Translations under genes and position numbers: made by a program
NCBI GenBank assembly: GCA_903847545.1
Contig: CAINDZ010000107.1
Span: forward strand, 1 to 6,003
DNA length: 6,003 bases
Source of the DNA: an uncultured bacterium
Lineage (GTDB): Bacteria > Krumholzibacteriota > Krumholzibacteriia > LZORAL124-64-63
Reading direction: 5' to 3'
Shown here: piece after piece, positions 5,600 to 6,003 of the stretch
How the letters are laid out: every line of letters begins with the position of its first letter
Position numbering within the stretch: position 1 is the first letter of the stretch
Notes under the pieces: model-generated
Told to the model about the DNA's origin: nothing
What the model saw: the letters and a program-made list of their open reading frames with translations, nothing else
Database searches by the model: none

Positions 5600-5630
5600 G
5601 TACGATTGGCAGTGCCACTGCAAATCGTAC
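5600..5630. promoter_or_regulatory. 31-bp operator-like palindrome at the ATPase promoter
   Basis: The left arm GTACGATTGGCAGTG (5600-5614) and right arm CACTGCAAATCGTAC (5616-5630) are reverse complements with one mismatch around a single central C. The palindrome covers the predicted -10 box and transcript start of the ATPase gene, a classic repressor position. Alternatively the transcript could fold part of it. The regulator is not identified. Confidence 0.6.
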
Positions 5631-5653
5631 ACACGCAGCCGGGGTGGCGTCAA
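5624..5653 (-). promoter_or_regulatory. Sigma-70-type promoter for the ATPase gene
   Basis: On the minus strand TTGACG (5648-5653, five of six -35 bases) is followed after 18 bases by TACGAT (5624-5629, four of six -10 bases). The predicted start is near 5617, about 55 bases before ATG 5562. Confidence 0.55.
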
Positions 5654-5654
5654 G

Positions 5655-5672
5655 CTGTTTCGGCTGTTTCGC
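5655..5672. repeat. Tandem 9-bp repeat in the divergent gap
   Basis: CTGTTTCGG is followed directly by CTGTTTCGC, just upstream of the ATPase -35 box and in the 264-base gap shared with the divergent DsrC-family gene. The rest of that gap (to 5826) shows no confident promoter for the DsrC-family gene; a TTTCGAAA palindrome at 5729-5736 flanked by GGG and TCCC is the only other notable element. Confidence 0.4.
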
Positions 5673-5826
5673 CTGCGTTTATGTTGAATCATCGACTCCG
5701 GAAGTCCTGATGTCCCATCATCTTCGGGTTTCGAAATCCCGCAGAGATGGCTTATTTTCGGGGTGATCGCGGCCCGGGCGCCCGCCCCGGCCGCCGCACG
5801 GACCCAGCCCGCCGGGGGATTGCGAC

Positions 5827-6003
5827 ATGCCGACGATCGACTGTGGTGGCCGCCAGCTGGACGTCAACGAGGAGGGCTTCCTGCTGCATCCCGAGCAGTG
5901 GGACGAGGAGCTCGCCGCGTTCCTGGCCCGCGCCGAGGAAGGCCTCGAGACGCTGACCGACGAGCACTGGGCCGTCATCCGCTTCATCCGCTCGCACTTC
6001 GAG
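5827..6003 (+). CDS. dsrC: DsrC/TusE family sulfur-carrier protein, N-terminal part
   Basis: Only the first 59 codons are in the window; the gene runs off the right edge. The residues match the DsrC/TusE/DsvC N-terminus: a short beta-strand start (MPTIDCGGRQLDV), the family motif NEEGFLLHPEQWDEELA (14-30), a variable acidic linker, and LTDEHWAVIRFIRSHFE (43-59), equivalent to the LTxEHWxVIxFLRxyYE block. Full-length members are about 105-115 residues and carry one or two C-terminal cysteines on a flexible arm that pass sulfur to sulfite reductase or tRNA thiolation partners. Those cysteines lie beyond the window, so DsrC (sulfite/sulfur metabolism) and TusE (tRNA 2-thiouridine) cannot be told apart; the symbol is provisional. 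Start ATG 5827 is supported by GGGGGA 7 bases upstream. It is divergent from the ATPase gene. Confidence 0.9.
   Translation, partial: MPTIDCGGRQLDVNEEGFLLHPEQWDEELAAFLARAEEGLETLTDEHWAVIRFIRSHFE

Noticed and set aside
5563..5634. ATPase start at the upstream in-frame ATG 5634
   Set aside because: That ATG lies upstream of the predicted -10 box and inside the promoter/operator; the family begins at about MKGYFPR.
5725..5741. tRNA T-arm-like sequence around TTTCGAAA
   Set aside because: It resembles a T-arm but the loop is two bases too long, and no acceptor stem, anticodon arm or CCA end can be paired around it.

Overview
This is a GC-rich bacterial window of about 6 kb. It has short intergenic gaps, good Shine-Dalgarno sequences and a strong bias to TGA stops. 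Nothing in it fixes the taxonomy. Candidate sigma-54 (-24/-12) promoters, a DsrC/TusE-type protein and a class D beta-lactamase suggest a Gram-negative-type bacterium, perhaps a deltaproteobacterial or FCB-like environmental lineage; that placement is inference. I see no rRNA, tRNA, CRISPR array or insertion sequence.

Layout. (1) 24-959, minus: a protein with a duplicated cysteine-rich N-terminal module and a GcvH-like domain that has no lysine to carry lipoate. (2) 960-1322: a divergent control region with a -24/-12 promoter candidate facing each way. A pair of direct repeats lies at nearly equal distance from both, and there is a perfect 18-bp palindrome. (3) 1323-1589, plus: a small single-span membrane protein. 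(4) 1590-1782: a convergent gap with a 13-bp-arm hairpin. (5) 1783-2172, minus: a DUF1801 (YdhG-like) protein. (6) 2318-3112, minus: a secreted class D (OXA-type) beta-lactamase with a TTG start. It lies 19 bases downstream of (7) 3132-4226, minus, a secreted protein of unknown family whose frame is broken by one in-frame TAG. (8) 4345-5562, minus: an AAA_14/DUF4143 ATPase with a recognisable sigma-70-type promoter overlapped by a 31-bp operator-like palindrome. (9) 5827 to the window end, plus: the N-terminal 59 codons of a DsrC/TusE family sulfur-carrier protein.

How the parts may work together. The GcvH-like gene and the small membrane gene look like one co-regulated divergent unit under an enhancer-binding activator. 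The unknown secreted protein and the beta-lactamase look like one transcription unit. A palindromic repeat with core TTGCGCCGGCGCAA occurs in three full copies and one partial copy, two of the loci being intergenic and one lying inside the signal-peptide coding region of the unknown gene. The most novel-looking element is the GcvH-like/membrane-protein pair with its symmetric control region. No complete multi-gene defence or biosynthetic system is visible.
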